This document shows, in pieces, positions 27,448 to 41,732 of a stretch of 64,000 nucleotides of DNA. The stretch is from NCBI RefSeq assembly GCF_036245865.1, contig NZ_BTTW01000001.1, positions 806,001 through 870,000 on the forward strand, read 5' to 3'. The notes under the pieces were generated by a model. It saw nothing but the letters and a program-made list of their open reading frames with translations. It was not told where the DNA came from and made no database searches. Source of the DNA: Corallococcus caeni. GTDB lineage: Bacteria > Myxococcota > Myxococcia > Myxococcales > Myxococcaceae. A program made the position numbers and the translations under genes. Every line of letters starts with the position of its first letter. Position 1 is the first letter of the stretch.

Positions 27448-30400
27448 ATGCACTCCATGACCGGGAGTCCCACCGCTTTGCCCTCCTTCCCCACGCTCGT
27501 GGATCTGCTGCGCGCGCGCGCGGGCACCCAGGGGGAGGAGCTGCTCTACCGCTTCCTGGAGACGGGCGACGTGGACGGGCCCGTGGAGGAGTGGAGCTAC
27601 GCCCGGCTGGATGCGCGGGCGCGCGCGGTGGGCGCGCTGCTCGCGGCGGACGGGGCCCGGGGTGAGCGGGCGCTGCTGCTCTACCCGCCGGGCCTGGAGT
27701 TCGTCGCCGGCTTCATGGGCTGTCTCTTCGGCGGCGTGGTGGCCGTGCCCTGTTACCCGCCGGACCCCACGCGGCTGGACCGGACGCTGCCGCGGCTGCG
27801 CGCCATCGCCCGGGACTGCGGCGCGCGCTACGTGCTCACCACGCAGGCCATCCAGGACATGGCGGAGTTCTTCACCCCGCAGGCCCCGGAGCTCGGGGAG
27901 CTGCGCTGGGTGGCCACCGACGCGGTGCCCGAAGCGCGCGCGGCGGAGTGGAGGCGGCCCGACGTGGACGCGGACTCGCTCGCGTTCCTCCAGTACACGT
28001 CCGGCTCCACCGGGACGCCCAAGGGCGTGCAGGTGAGCCACCACAACATCCTCAGCAACGAGGCGCTCATCACCCGGGGCTTCGGGCTGGACGCGTCGCG
28101 CTCGTCGGGCATGGGGTGGCTGCCCATGTTCCACGACATGGGCCTCATCGGGAAGGTCCTCCAGCCGCTGTACCTGGGCTTCCCGTGCACGCTGATGTCG
28201 CCCATCGCGTTCCTGCAGCGGCCGCTGCGCTGGCTGGAGGCCATCTCGCACTTCCGCGCCACCTGCAGCGGCGGGCCCAACTTCGCGTATGACCTGTGCG
28301 TGCGGAAGGCCACCGACGCGGACCGCGAGCGGCTGGACCTGTCCAGCTGGGACCTGGCGTTCAACGGCGCGGAGCCGGTGCGGCGCGAGTCGCTGGAGCG
28401 CTTCGCGGACACCTTCGCCCGCTGTGGGTTCCGCAAGACGGCGTTCTATCCATGTTACGGCCTCGCCGAAGCGACGCTCATCGTCAGCGGTGGAACGAAG
28501 GGCGAGCCGTACGCGCACGGTGCCTTCGACCTGGACTCCGTCGCGCGCGGCAGGCCGGTGGCCGCGGGGGCGGACGGCCGCGCGCTGTCGCTGGTGTCCT
28601 CCGGGCGCGCCGCGCCAGGGCACCAGGTGCGCGTGGTGCATCCGGAGACGCTGGACACGTGTCCCGCCGGGACGGTGGGGGAGATCTGGACCACGGGCCC
28701 CAGCGTGGCCCGGGGCTACTGGAACCGGCCGGAGGAGACGGAGCGGGCCTTCGGCGCGCGGCTGGTGGGGAGCGCGGAGTCGTGGCTGCGCACGGGGGAC
28801 CTGGGCTTCCTGGGCGCGGACGGAGAGCTGTTCGTCACCGGCCGGCTCAAGGACCTCATCATCATCCGGGGCCGCAACCTCTATCCCCAGGACCTGGAGC
28901 AGTCCGTGGAGCGCGCGCACCGCGCGGTGCGTCCGGGCTGCGTGGCCGCCTTCAGCGTGGAGGAGGCGGGCGAGGAGCGGCTGGTGGTGACCGCCGAGGT
29001 CGACGCGCGCGATGACTTCGACGCGGCGGCCGTGGTGGACGCCGTCCGCCGGGCGCTGGCCGAGGAGCACGCGGTGCACGCCCACGGACTGGTGCTGCTC
29101 CAGGCGCGCAGCATCCCGAAGACGTCCAGCGGGAAGATCCAGCGCCGGGCCTGCCGCGACGGCTACCTCGCGGGGGAGCTGGAGGTGGTGGGTTCGTCCA
29201 TCGTGACAGGCGCGGACGTGCCCGGGGTCCCCGCCGTGTCGCTGAGCGAGGCCCTGTCGACGTCCGGGCCCGAGCGCCGCGCGCGCGTCGAGGAGGCGCT
29301 GCGCGGCGCGGTGGCGCGCCAGCTGGGGATGTCACCGGGACAGGTGCGCTCCGACGCGGCGCTGGCCAGCCTGGGACTGGACTCCCTGATGGCGCTGGAG
29401 CTGCACGGCGAGCTGGAGGCGGCGTTGGGCGCGCCGCTGCCGGTCGCCTTCCTGTGGCAGCACCCCACGCTGAAGGACTGCGCGGAGCAGCTGCTGGACG
29501 CGGGCGACCGCGCGCGCCACCTGCCGCCCCTCCAGGCCGGAGCGCTGGAGGGCCCCCTGCCGCTGTCCCCCGGCCAGCAGCGCCTGTGGTTCCTGGACCG
29601 GCTGGTGCCGGGCACGCCGCTGTACCACGTCCACTTCCAGCTGCGGCTGTCGGGCCCGCTGGACGAGCCGGCGCTGCGCCACGCGCTGGAGTCGCTGGTC
29701 GCGCGGCACGCGGTGCTGCGCACGCGCTTCCTGGAAGCCGGCGGACAGCCGCACGCGGAGGTCCAGCCCGTGGGGGCCGTGGCGCTGCCGCGCACCGACC
29801 TGCGCGGGCGGCCCGCCGCGGAGCAGGACGCGAGGCTGCGCGAGCTGGCGCTGGCCCAGGCGCAGGAGCCGTTCGCGCTGGACGCCGGCCCGCTGCTGCG
29901 CACCGCGCTGGTGACGCTGGAGGACCAGGAGCACGTCCTCCTGATGACCCAGCACCACATCATCACGGACGGCTGGTCCACCGGCGTGCTGGCCCGCGAG
30001 CTGGCCTCGCTCTACCGCGCCCGGGTGTCCGGCACGTCCGACGCGCTCAAGCCCGTCGCGCTGCAATACCCGGATGTCGCCCGGTGGCAGCACGCGTGGG
30101 GGCCGCTGCTGGACGCGCAGCGCGAGTACTGGGCGCGCCGGCTCCAGGGCATGCCCCGGCTGGAGCTGCCCGCGGACCACGCGCGGCCCCGGACGCCCGG
30201 CTTCCAGGGGGCGCTGCACCGGCTCACCCTGCCCCGCGACCTGGTGGAGCGCGTGAAGGCGGTGGGCCGCGAGGAGGGGTGCACGCTCTTCGTCACGCTG
30301 GCGGCGGCGTGGGCGGCGCTCATGTCGCGCTACAGCGGCCAGGAGGACTTCGGGCTGGGCACCGTCGTGTCCCAGCGCGAGCGCCCGGGCCTCCGCGACG

Positions 30401-33400
30401 TGGTGGGCTTCCTGGCCCACACCCTGGTGCTGCGCTGTGACGTGTCCGGGGCGCCTTCGTTCCGCGAGCTGCTCGCGCGCACGCGGCGCACCTTCCACGA
30501 GGCGCTGGCGAACGCGGAGCTGCCCTTCGAGGAGGTGGTGGGCGCCTCGCGCGCGGTGCGCGGCGCCGACAACCCGCTCTTCCAGACGAACCTCCTGCTG
30601 GAGGCCCTGCCCCCCACGGACCTGGACGTGCCCGGCATGACGTGGCGGCCCGTGCTGCCGGTGCCTGACGGCGCGGTGGAGGGCACGGCGAAGTTCGACC
30701 TCCAGCTGTCCCTGGCGGAGACGCCCGCGGGCCTGGAGGGCGCGCTGGAGTACCGCACCGACCTCTTCGAGCCCGCCACCGTGGCGCGGCTGTCCAGCCA
30801 CCTGGAGCGGCTGCTTCGCGCGGCCGTGGGCGCTCCCGGCGCGAGCGTGGCGGACCTGCCGCTGCTCACGCCGGACGAGGCGCGCACCGTGCTGCGCGAC
30901 TGGAACGACTTCACCCCGCCCCCGGACGCCGCCACGGACGTGAGCATCCCCGGCCAGTTCCGGGCGCAGGCCGCGCGCACGCCGGACGCGGTGGCCGTGG
31001 TGGGCGACGACGAGGCGCTCACCTACGCGCAGCTGGACGCGCGCAGCGACGCGTGGGCCTGGCGCCTGCGGGAGCGCGGCGTGGGCCCGGAGTCGCGCGT
31101 GGGCCTGTGCGTGGAGCGCTCCGCGAGCATGGTGGTGGCCATGCTGGGCGTGCTCAAGGCCGGGGCGGCCTACGTGCCGCTGGACCCCGACTACCCGCGC
31201 GAGCGCCTGACGTACGTGCTGGAGGACTCGCGCGCCGCGCTGCTCCTCACCCAGGCGCACCTGGCGGAGCTGCTGCCCACCGCCGGGCTGCCCGTGGTGT
31301 GCCTGGACGGCCCGGAGGCTCCGGCCCCGGCGCACGCGCGGGGCGGCCCCTCCGTGCGCGTGGGCCCGGGCGACCTGGCCTACGTCATCTACACCTCCGG
31401 CTCCACCGGCAGGCCCAAGGGCGTGATGGTGCCCCACGGCGCGGTGGACAACTTCTTCACCGCCATGGACGCGCGCGTGGGCCCCTCCCCCGCCGGCTCG
31501 TGGCTGGCCGTCACCAGCATCTCCTTCGACATCTCCGTGCTGGAGCTGCTGTGGACGCTCACGCGCGGCTTCAAGGTCGTGGTGCAGGGCGAGGACGCGG
31601 TGCTGAAGGCCCCCTCGCGCGCGTCCGCCACGCGCCGCAAGCCGCTGGAGTTCAGCCTCTTCTACTTCGCGGACGACGCGGACGGCGGCTCCGGCGCGGA
31701 CCGCTACCGGCTGCTGCTGGAGGGCGCCAGGTTCGCGGACCGCCAGGGCTTCACGGCGGTGTGGACGCCGGAGCGGCACTTCCACGCCTTCGGCGGCCTG
31801 TACCCCAACCCCGCCGTCGCCGGCGCCGCCATCGCCGCCGTCACCGAGCGGGTGGGCATCCGCGCGGGCAGCGTGGTGCTCCCGCTCCACCACCCGGTGC
31901 GCGTGGCGGAGGACTGGTCCCTGGTGGACAACCTCTCGCGGGGCCGCGCGGGCATCTCCGTGGCGTCGGGCTGGCACGCCAATGACTTCGTCTTCGCGCC
32001 GGATGCGTACGCGCGGCGGCGCGAGCAGATGATGGAGGGGCTGGACACCGTGCGCCGGCTGTGGCGCGGCGAGACGCTGCGCATGCCCGGCGGCGGGGGC
32101 GCGCAGGTGGACGTCACGCTGCGGCCCAGGCCCGTGCAGGCGGAGCTGCCGGTGTGGCTCACCGCGGCCGGCAACCCGGACACCTTCGTCACCGCGGGCC
32201 GGCTGGGCTGCCGCGTCCTCACCCACCTGCTGGGCCAGTCGTGGGATGACCTGGAGCAGAAGCTGTCGCTCTACCGCGACGCGTGGCGCGGCGCGGGCCA
32301 CCCGGGCGACGGCCACGTCACCCTCATGCTGCATAGCTTCATCGGGGAGGACGCGGGCGCGGTGCGCGCGGCGGCGGAGCGCCCGTTCCGAAACTACCTC
32401 AAGAGTTCCGCGGACCTGATGCGCGGCCTGGGCCGCACGCTGGGCGTGGACATGGACGCGGCCACGGAAGCGGACCTGGAGCGGCTGGCGGGCCACGCCT
32501 TCGAGCGCTACTTCGAGACGAGCGGCCTCTTCGGAACGCCGCGCGGCGTGCGCGAGCGCGTGGAGCAGCTGCGCGCGGGCGGCGTGGACGAGGTGGGCTG
32601 CCTCATCGACTTCGGCATCCCTACCGACACGGTGCTCGCGAGCCTGCCCCGGCTGCACGAGGTGAAGGCCCGGAGCGACCGCGACGGCCGGCGGACCGGC
32701 ACCGGGAAGCCCCTGGCGGAGCGGCTGCGCGAGCACGCCATCACCCACCTGCAGTGCACCCCGTCCCTGGCGCGGACCCTGCTGGCGGACGCGGCCCCCC
32801 AGGAGGCCCTGGGCAGCGTGCGCCGGATGATGGTGGGCGGAGAGGCCCTGCCCACCGCGCTGGCCACGTCGCTCAAGCAGGCGCTGTCGCCGGACGCGGC
32901 GCTGCTCAACATGTACGGCCCCACGGAGACCACCGTCTGGTCCTCCACCCACCGCGTGTCGGACGCGGAGGCCGGCGCGGTGGCGTCCATCGGCTCGCCC
33001 TTCACGCGCACGCGCTTCTACGTGCTCGACGCGCGCAAGGCGCCGGTGCCGGTGGGCGTGCCCGGGGAGCTCTACATCAGCGGCGCGGGCGTGGTGCGCG
33101 GCTACCTGCACCGGCCGGCCCTCACCGCGGAGCGCTTCGTGCCCGACCCCTTCGGGGAGGAGCCCGGCGCGCGCATGTACCGCACCGGGGACCGGGTGCG
33201 CTGGCGCGCGGACGGCACGGTGGAGTTCCTGGGCCGCGTGGACTTCCAGCTCAAGGTGCGCGGCTTCCGCATCGAGGCCGGCGAGGTGGAGGCGGCCCTG
33301 ACCGCGCACCCGTCCGTGCGCGAGTCCGTGGTGGTGGCGCGCGAGGACGTCCCCGGTGACGTGCGCCTCGTCGCCTACGTCGTCGCGAACCCAGGGCAGG

Positions 33401-33891
33401 AGGCGGACCCCGCCACGCTGCGGGACTTCGTGGCGCGCCGGCTGCCGGAGCACATGGTGCCGTCGCTGGTGGTGCCCCTGTACGTGCTGCCGCTGACGCC
33501 CAACGGCAAGGCGGACCGCCAGGCCCTGCCGGCCCCCACGCAGGCGCGCGCCGTGAAGGCCGCGTACGTGGCTCCGCAGGGACAGGTGGAGGAGCAGGTC
33601 GCGGCGGTGTGGCGCGAAGTCCTCCGCGTGGACCAGGTGGGCGTGCACGACAACTTCTTCGACCTGGGCGGCCACTCGCTGCTCATGGTGCAGGTGCACA
33701 CGCGGCTCAAGACGGCGCTGGGCCAGGACCTGCCCCTGCTGAAGCTGCTGGAGCACCCGACCATCAGCGCCCTGGCGCGCTATCTGCGCCAGCCCTCCAC
33801 CCCGAAGAACCAGCCGGTGGAGGCCGCGCAGGACCGCGCGCGGCGGCAGATGGAGAGCCTCCGCCGCCAGCGTCAGCGGGACCGGCGCTAG
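27448..33891 (+). CDS. NRPS: FAAL-ACP-C-A(with inserted luciferase-like monooxygenase)-PCP
   Basis: 2147 residues. Domains: fatty acyl-AMP ligase (1-590; YTSGSTGTPKGV near 181, MFHDMGLIG); ACP with Ser in LGLDSL near 644; condensation domain (about 700-1140; HHIITDGWS near 836); adenylation domain (about 1160-2030) with core motifs YTSGSTGRPKG (1313), FDISVLEL (1360), NMYGPTETT (1820) and PNGKADR (2016); PCP with Ser in GGHSL near 2073. Between adenylation motifs 4 and 5, about 340 residues (1397-1741) form a MupA/Atu3671-type luciferase-like monooxygenase (SLFYFADD, VWTPERHFHAFGG, SVASGWHANDF). The specificity residues read DILQMGMVWK, near the glycine code. It should load a fatty acid, join it to Gly and oxidise the alpha-carbon. 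The Arg-rich C-terminus looks like a docking tail. A second ATG at 27457 is possible. Confidence 0.95.
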   Translation: MHSMTGSPTALPSFPTLVDLLRARAGTQGEELLYRFLETGDVDGPVEEWSYARLDARARAVGALLAADGARGERALLLYPPGLEFVAGFMGCLFGGVVAVPCYPPDPTRLDRTLPRLRAIARDCGARYVLTTQAIQDMAEFFTPQAPELGELRWVATDAVPEARAAEWRRPDVDADSLAFLQYTSGSTGTPKGVQVSHHNILSNEALITRGFGLDASRSSGMGWLPMFHDMGLIGKVLQPLYLGFPCTLMSPIAFLQRPLRWLEAISHFRATCSGGPNFAYDLCVRKATDADRERLDLSSWDLAFNGAEPVRRESLERFADTFARCGFRKTAFYPCYGLAEATLIVSGGTKGEPYAHGAFDLDSVARGRPVAAGADGRALSLVSSGRAAPGHQVRVVHPETLDTCPAGTVGEIWTTGPSVARGYWNRPEETERAFGARLVGSAESWLRTGDLGFLGADGELFVTGRLKDLIIIRGRNLYPQDLEQSVERAHRAVRPGCVAAFSVEEAGEERLVVTAEVDARDDFDAAAVVDAVRRALAEEHAVHAHGLVLLQARSIPKTSSGKIQRRACRDGYLAGELEVVGSSIVTGADVPGVPAVSLSEALSTSGPERRARVEEALRGAVARQLGMSPGQVRSDAALASLGLDSLMALELHGELEAALGAPLPVAFLWQHPTLKDCAEQLLDAGDRARHLPPLQAGALEGPLPLSPGQQRLWFLDRLVPGTPLYHVHFQLRLSGPLDEPALRHALESLVARHAVLRTRFLEAGGQPHAEVQPVGAVALPRTDLRGRPAAEQDARLRELALAQAQEPFALDAGPLLRTALVTLEDQEHVLLMTQHHIITDGWSTGVLARELASLYRARVSGTSDALKPVALQYPDVARWQHAWGPLLDAQREYWARRLQGMPRLELPADHARPRTPGFQGALHRLTLPRDLVERVKAVGREEGCTLFVTLAAAWAALMSRYSGQEDFGLGTVVSQRERPGLRDVVGFLAHTLVLRCDVSGAPSFRELLARTRRTFHEALANAELPFEEVVGASRAVRGADNPLFQTNLLLEALPPTDLDVPGMTWRPVLPVPDGAVEGTAKFDLQLSLAETPAGLEGALEYRTDLFEPATVARLSSHLERLLRAAVGAPGASVADLPLLTPDEARTVLRDWNDFTPPPDAATDVSIPGQFRAQAARTPDAVAVVGDDEALTYAQLDARSDAWAWRLRERGVGPESRVGLCVERSASMVVAMLGVLKAGAAYVPLDPDYPRERLTYVLEDSRAALLLTQAHLAELLPTAGLPVVCLDGPEAPAPAHARGGPSVRVGPGDLAYVIYTSGSTGRPKGVMVPHGAVDNFFTAMDARVGPSPAGSWLAVTSISFDISVLELLWTLTRGFKVVVQGEDAVLKAPSRASATRRKPLEFSLFYFADDADGGSGADRYRLLLEGARFADRQGFTAVWTPERHFHAFGGLYPNPAVAGAAIAAVTERVGIRAGSVVLPLHHPVRVAEDWSLVDNLSRGRAGISVASGWHANDFVFAPDAYARRREQMMEGLDTVRRLWRGETLRMPGGGGAQVDVTLRPRPVQAELPVWLTAAGNPDTFVTAGRLGCRVLTHLLGQSWDDLEQKLSLYRDAWRGAGHPGDGHVTLMLHSFIGEDAGAVRAAAERPFRNYLKSSADLMRGLGRTLGVDMDAATEADLERLAGHAFERYFETSGLFGTPRGVRERVEQLRAGGVDEVGCLIDFGIPTDTVLASLPRLHEVKARSDRDGRRTGTGKPLAERLREHAITHLQCTPSLARTLLADAAPQEALGSVRRMMVGGEALPTALATSLKQALSPDAALLNMYGPTETTVWSSTHRVSDAEAGAVASIGSPFTRTRFYVLDARKAPVPVGVPGELYISGAGVVRGYLHRPALTAERFVPDPFGEEPGARMYRTGDRVRWRADGTVEFLGRVDFQLKVRGFRIEAGEVEAALTAHPSVRESVVVAREDVPGDVRLVAYVVANPGQEADPATLRDFVARRLPEHMVPSLVVPLYVLPLTPNGKADRQALPAPTQARAVKAAYVAPQGQVEEQVAAVWREVLRVDQVGVHDNFFDLGGHSLLMVQVHTRLKTALGQDLPLLKLLEHPTISALARYLRQPSTPKNQPVEAAQDRARRQMESLRRQRQRDRR

Positions 33892-34011
33892 CCCGGCCCC
33901 TTTCGCCACAGGGGACCGCGCTTTCATGTCGCGCGCGGCCCCCTAGATCCCCGTCTTGGTTCCACCTCCCGCTCCCCGCGCCCTCCTCCCGTGGAGGCGC
34001 CCACCCACGCC

Positions 34012-38607
<4,596 letters not shown>

Positions 38608-38630
38608 AGCCCTTCCAAGGAACACCGCCC

Positions 38631-41600
38631 GTGTCCCAGACCCTGACAGGTACGGAGATCGCAATCGTCGGCATGGCCGGACGCTTCCCGGGGGCCCGCT
38701 CCCTGGAGGAGTTCTGGCGCAACGTGTGCGACGGCGTGGAGTCCATCGAGCCGCTGACGGCCGAGGACGCGCTCAAGGCGGGCGCGTCCCCGGCGGCCCT
38801 GGCGGACCCGCACTTCATCCCGGTGGCCTCGCGGCTGGAGGACGTCGCCGGCTTCGACGCGGCGTTCTTCGGCTACACGCCGCGCGAGGCGGAGCTGATG
38901 GACCCGCAGCACCGCCTCTTCCTGGAGTGCGCGCTGGAGGCCCTGGAGGACTGTGGCCACGCGGCCCCGCCGGAGGACACGCTGGTGGGCGTCTTCGGCG
39001 GCCAGGCCCTGAGCACCTACCTGGTGCTGAACCTGCTGGGCAACTCGGAGCTGATGCGCACGGCGGATCCGCTCCAGCTCAACCTGGGCAACGCGGGCAG
39101 CTTCCTCACCACGCGCGCCTCCTACAAGCTGGACCTGCGCGGTCCCAGCTTCAACGTGGAGAGCGCCTGTTCCACGTCGCTCGTCGCGGTGCACGTCGCG
39201 TGTCAGAGCCTGCTCAACCACGAATGTGACGTGGCGCTCGCGGGCGGCGTGTCCATCAACCTGGGCATCCAGGGCGGCTACCGCTACGTGGAGGGCGGCA
39301 TCCTCTCCCCGGACGGCCACTGCCGGCCCTTCGACGCGCACGCGCGCGGCATCGTCTTCGGCAGCGGCGCGGGGGTCGTGGCGCTGCAGCGGCTGGAGGA
39401 CGCGCTGGCGAGCGGCAGCCCCATCCACGCCATCATCCGCGGCTCCGCGGTGAACAACGACGGCGGCGCGCGCGTGGGCTACACCGCCCCGGGCGTGGAG
39501 GGCCAGGCCTCCGTCATCTCCGAGGCCCTGGGCAACGCGGGCGTGTCCGCCGGCAGCATCGGCTACGTGGAGGCCCACGGCACGGGCACGCCGCTGGGCG
39601 ACCCCATCGAGGTCCAGGCCCTCTCACGTGCCTTCGGCGACGAGGCGGGGCCGCGCACCTGCGCGCTGGGCTCGCTCAAGGCGAACGTGGGCCACCTGGA
39701 CGCGGCCGCGGGCGTCGCGGGGCTCATCAAGGCGGCGCTCGCGCTCAAGCACCGCAAGCTGCCGCCCAGCCTGAACTGCGACACGCCCAACCCCAACATC
39801 CCCTGGGAGAAGAGCCCCTTCTACGTCAACACGGCGCTGCGCGAGTGGAAGGCCCCGGGCCACGGCCCCCGCCGCGCGGGCGTGAGCAGCTTCGGCATGG
39901 GCGGCACCAACGCCCACGTCATCCTGGAGGAGCCCCCGGCGCGCGTCCATGCCTCGGCCCCAGCCCCGCATGCGCCGGAGCTGCTGGTGCTGTCGGCGCG
40001 CACGGCCACTGCGCTGACGGCGCAGACGGAGCGGCTGGCGGAGCACCTGCGCGCGCACCCCGGGCTCGCACTGGGGGACGTGGCGAACACCCTCCAGGTG
40101 GGCCGTCGGCGCCATGCGCACCGCCGGACCGTGGTGTGCCAGGGCCGCGAGGACGCGCTGGCCGCCCTCGCGGATCCGTCGCGGTGGCTCACGGAGTTCG
40201 AGGAGCGCTCGCGACGCGGCACCGTCTTCATGTTCCCCGGCCAGGGCTCGCAGCACGTGGGCATGGCGCGGGGCCTGTATGACGGCGAGCGGGCCTTCCG
40301 CGCGGAGGTGGACGCGTGCGCGGCGAAGCTCCAGCCGCACCTGGGCCTGGACCTGCGGACGGTCCTCTACCCGCCCGCGAAGGACGAGGAGACCGCCGCC
40401 GCCCAGCTGCGCCAGACGCGCCTGGCCCAGCCCGCGCTCTTCACGCTCGAGTACGCGCTGGCGAAGCTGTGGATGTCCTGGGGTGTGCGGCCCGAGGCGA
40501 TGGTGGGCCACAGCATCGGCGAGTACGTGGCGGCGTGCCTGGCGGGCGTCTTCAGCCTGCCGGACGCGCTGGCCCTGGTGGCCGCTCGCGGACAACTGAT
40601 GCAGGAGTTGCCCCCGGGCGCCATGCTCTCCGTCGCGCTGTCCGAGGAGGAGCTGGCCCCGCTGCTGGATGCGCGGCTGTCCGTGGCGGCGGTGAACGCG
40701 CCCGGCCTGACGGTGGTCGCGGGGCCGGTGGACGCGGTGGAGGGGCTGAAGGCGCGGCTCCAGTCGCGCGGCGTCGTTCACCGGGCGCTGCACACGTCGC
40801 ACGCGTTCCACTCGGAGATGATGGATCCGCTGCTCGCGCCCTTCACCGAACGGGTGCGCCGCGTGAAGCTGTCCCCGCCCCGCATCCCGTACCTGTCCAA
40901 CGTCACCGGCACCTGGGTGACAGCCGAGGAGGCGACGAGCCCCGCCGCATGGGCGAACCACCTGCGCCGACCGGTGCGCTTCGCCGCGGCGCTCCAGACG
41001 CTGGGCCCCAGCCACGTCCTGCTGGAGGTGGGCCCCGGCCGGACGCTGTCCACCTTCGCGTCGCGGCAGACCGGACCGCGCGTCCCCGCCACCGCCGTGA
41101 CGTCCCTGCCGCACCCGGAGGAGCGGACGCCGGACACGGTCGCCGCGCGCACCGCGCTGGGACGGCTGTGGATGGCGGGCGTGGACGTGGACTGGGCGGC
41201 CGTGCACGCGGGTGTGCCCCGTCAGCGCGTGTCCCTGCCCCCCTACCCGTTCGAGCGCAAGCGCTACTGGGTGTCCCCGGATGGCCCGCGCGCGCACGCG
41301 TCCGCGCCGGCCCCCATGGAGTCGCGGACGGCCGCGGCCCCGGAAGCGCCCGCGGCCCCGGGCCACACGCGCCCGGCGCTCCGCACGGAGTTCGTGGCGC
41401 CCTCCACCGACGACGAGCGGGCCCTGGCGCGCGTTTGGGAGGAGGTACTGGGCGTGCGGCCGGTGGGTGCGCACGACGACTTCTTCGCGCTCGGGGGCCA
41501 CTCTCTCCTGGCCACCACGCTGGTGGGCCGCCTGCGGGACACCTTCGGCGCGGCCCTGCCGCTGCAGGCGCTGTTCGAGGCCCCCACCATCCACAAGCTC

Positions 41601-41720
41601 GCGGCCCGCGTCCAACAGCAGCGCGTCCACCCCGGTCCTGGCGACCCGGAGGTCGCGGCGCTGCTGCGGGTGCTGGATGAGCTGACGTCCCGGAAGGAAG
41701 CGGCGCGCCGCGCGCCGTAG
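38631..41720 (+). CDS. Type I PKS module: KS-AT-ACP, no reductive or release domain
   Basis: 1029 residues from a GTG with AAGGA upstream. KS (about 8-430): Cys in VESACSTSLVA near 179, EAHGTGTPLGDP and ANVGHLDAAAG. AT (about 535-860): PGQGSQH, GHSIG near 625 and TSHAFHSEMMD near 723, the malonyl-type signature. ACP (about 915-990): FFALGGHSLLATT, with a carrier motif more like NRPS PCPs. No KR, DH, ER, TE or reductase follows, so the last unit should stay a beta-keto thioester and release must be done by another protein or by cyclisation. It lies 23 nt after the first PKS and 12 nt before the glycosyltransferase. Confidence 0.95.
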   Translation: MSQTLTGTEIAIVGMAGRFPGARSLEEFWRNVCDGVESIEPLTAEDALKAGASPAALADPHFIPVASRLEDVAGFDAAFFGYTPREAELMDPQHRLFLECALEALEDCGHAAPPEDTLVGVFGGQALSTYLVLNLLGNSELMRTADPLQLNLGNAGSFLTTRASYKLDLRGPSFNVESACSTSLVAVHVACQSLLNHECDVALAGGVSINLGIQGGYRYVEGGILSPDGHCRPFDAHARGIVFGSGAGVVALQRLEDALASGSPIHAIIRGSAVNNDGGARVGYTAPGVEGQASVISEALGNAGVSAGSIGYVEAHGTGTPLGDPIEVQALSRAFGDEAGPRTCALGSLKANVGHLDAAAGVAGLIKAALALKHRKLPPSLNCDTPNPNIPWEKSPFYVNTALREWKAPGHGPRRAGVSSFGMGGTNAHVILEEPPARVHASAPAPHAPELLVLSARTATALTAQTERLAEHLRAHPGLALGDVANTLQVGRRRHAHRRTVVCQGREDALAALADPSRWLTEFEERSRRGTVFMFPGQGSQHVGMARGLYDGERAFRAEVDACAAKLQPHLGLDLRTVLYPPAKDEETAAAQLRQTRLAQPALFTLEYALAKLWMSWGVRPEAMVGHSIGEYVAACLAGVFSLPDALALVAARGQLMQELPPGAMLSVALSEEELAPLLDARLSVAAVNAPGLTVVAGPVDAVEGLKARLQSRGVVHRALHTSHAFHSEMMDPLLAPFTERVRRVKLSPPRIPYLSNVTGTWVTAEEATSPAAWANHLRRPVRFAAALQTLGPSHVLLEVGPGRTLSTFASRQTGPRVPATAVTSLPHPEERTPDTVAARTALGRLWMAGVDVDWAAVHAGVPRQRVSLPPYPFERKRYWVSPDGPRAHASAPAPMESRTAAAPEAPAAPGHTRPALRTEFVAPSTDDERALARVWEEVLGVRPVGAHDDFFALGGHSLLATTLVGRLRDTFGAALPLQALFEAPTIHKLAARVQQQRVHPGPGDPEVAALLRVLDELTSRKEAARRAP

Positions 41721-41732
41721 AGAGAGCACACC

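Noticed and set aside
26383-29085. 900-codon minus-strand frame across the luciferase-like gene and NRPS start
   Set aside because: Spans an intergenic gap and two real genes on the other strand; shadow frame.
29332-33927. 1531-codon open frame on the minus strand opposite the NRPS
   Set aside because: Its translation is low-complexity Arg/His/Ala/Val/Gln with no domain; it exists because high G+C removes stops opposite a G/C-ending codon frame.
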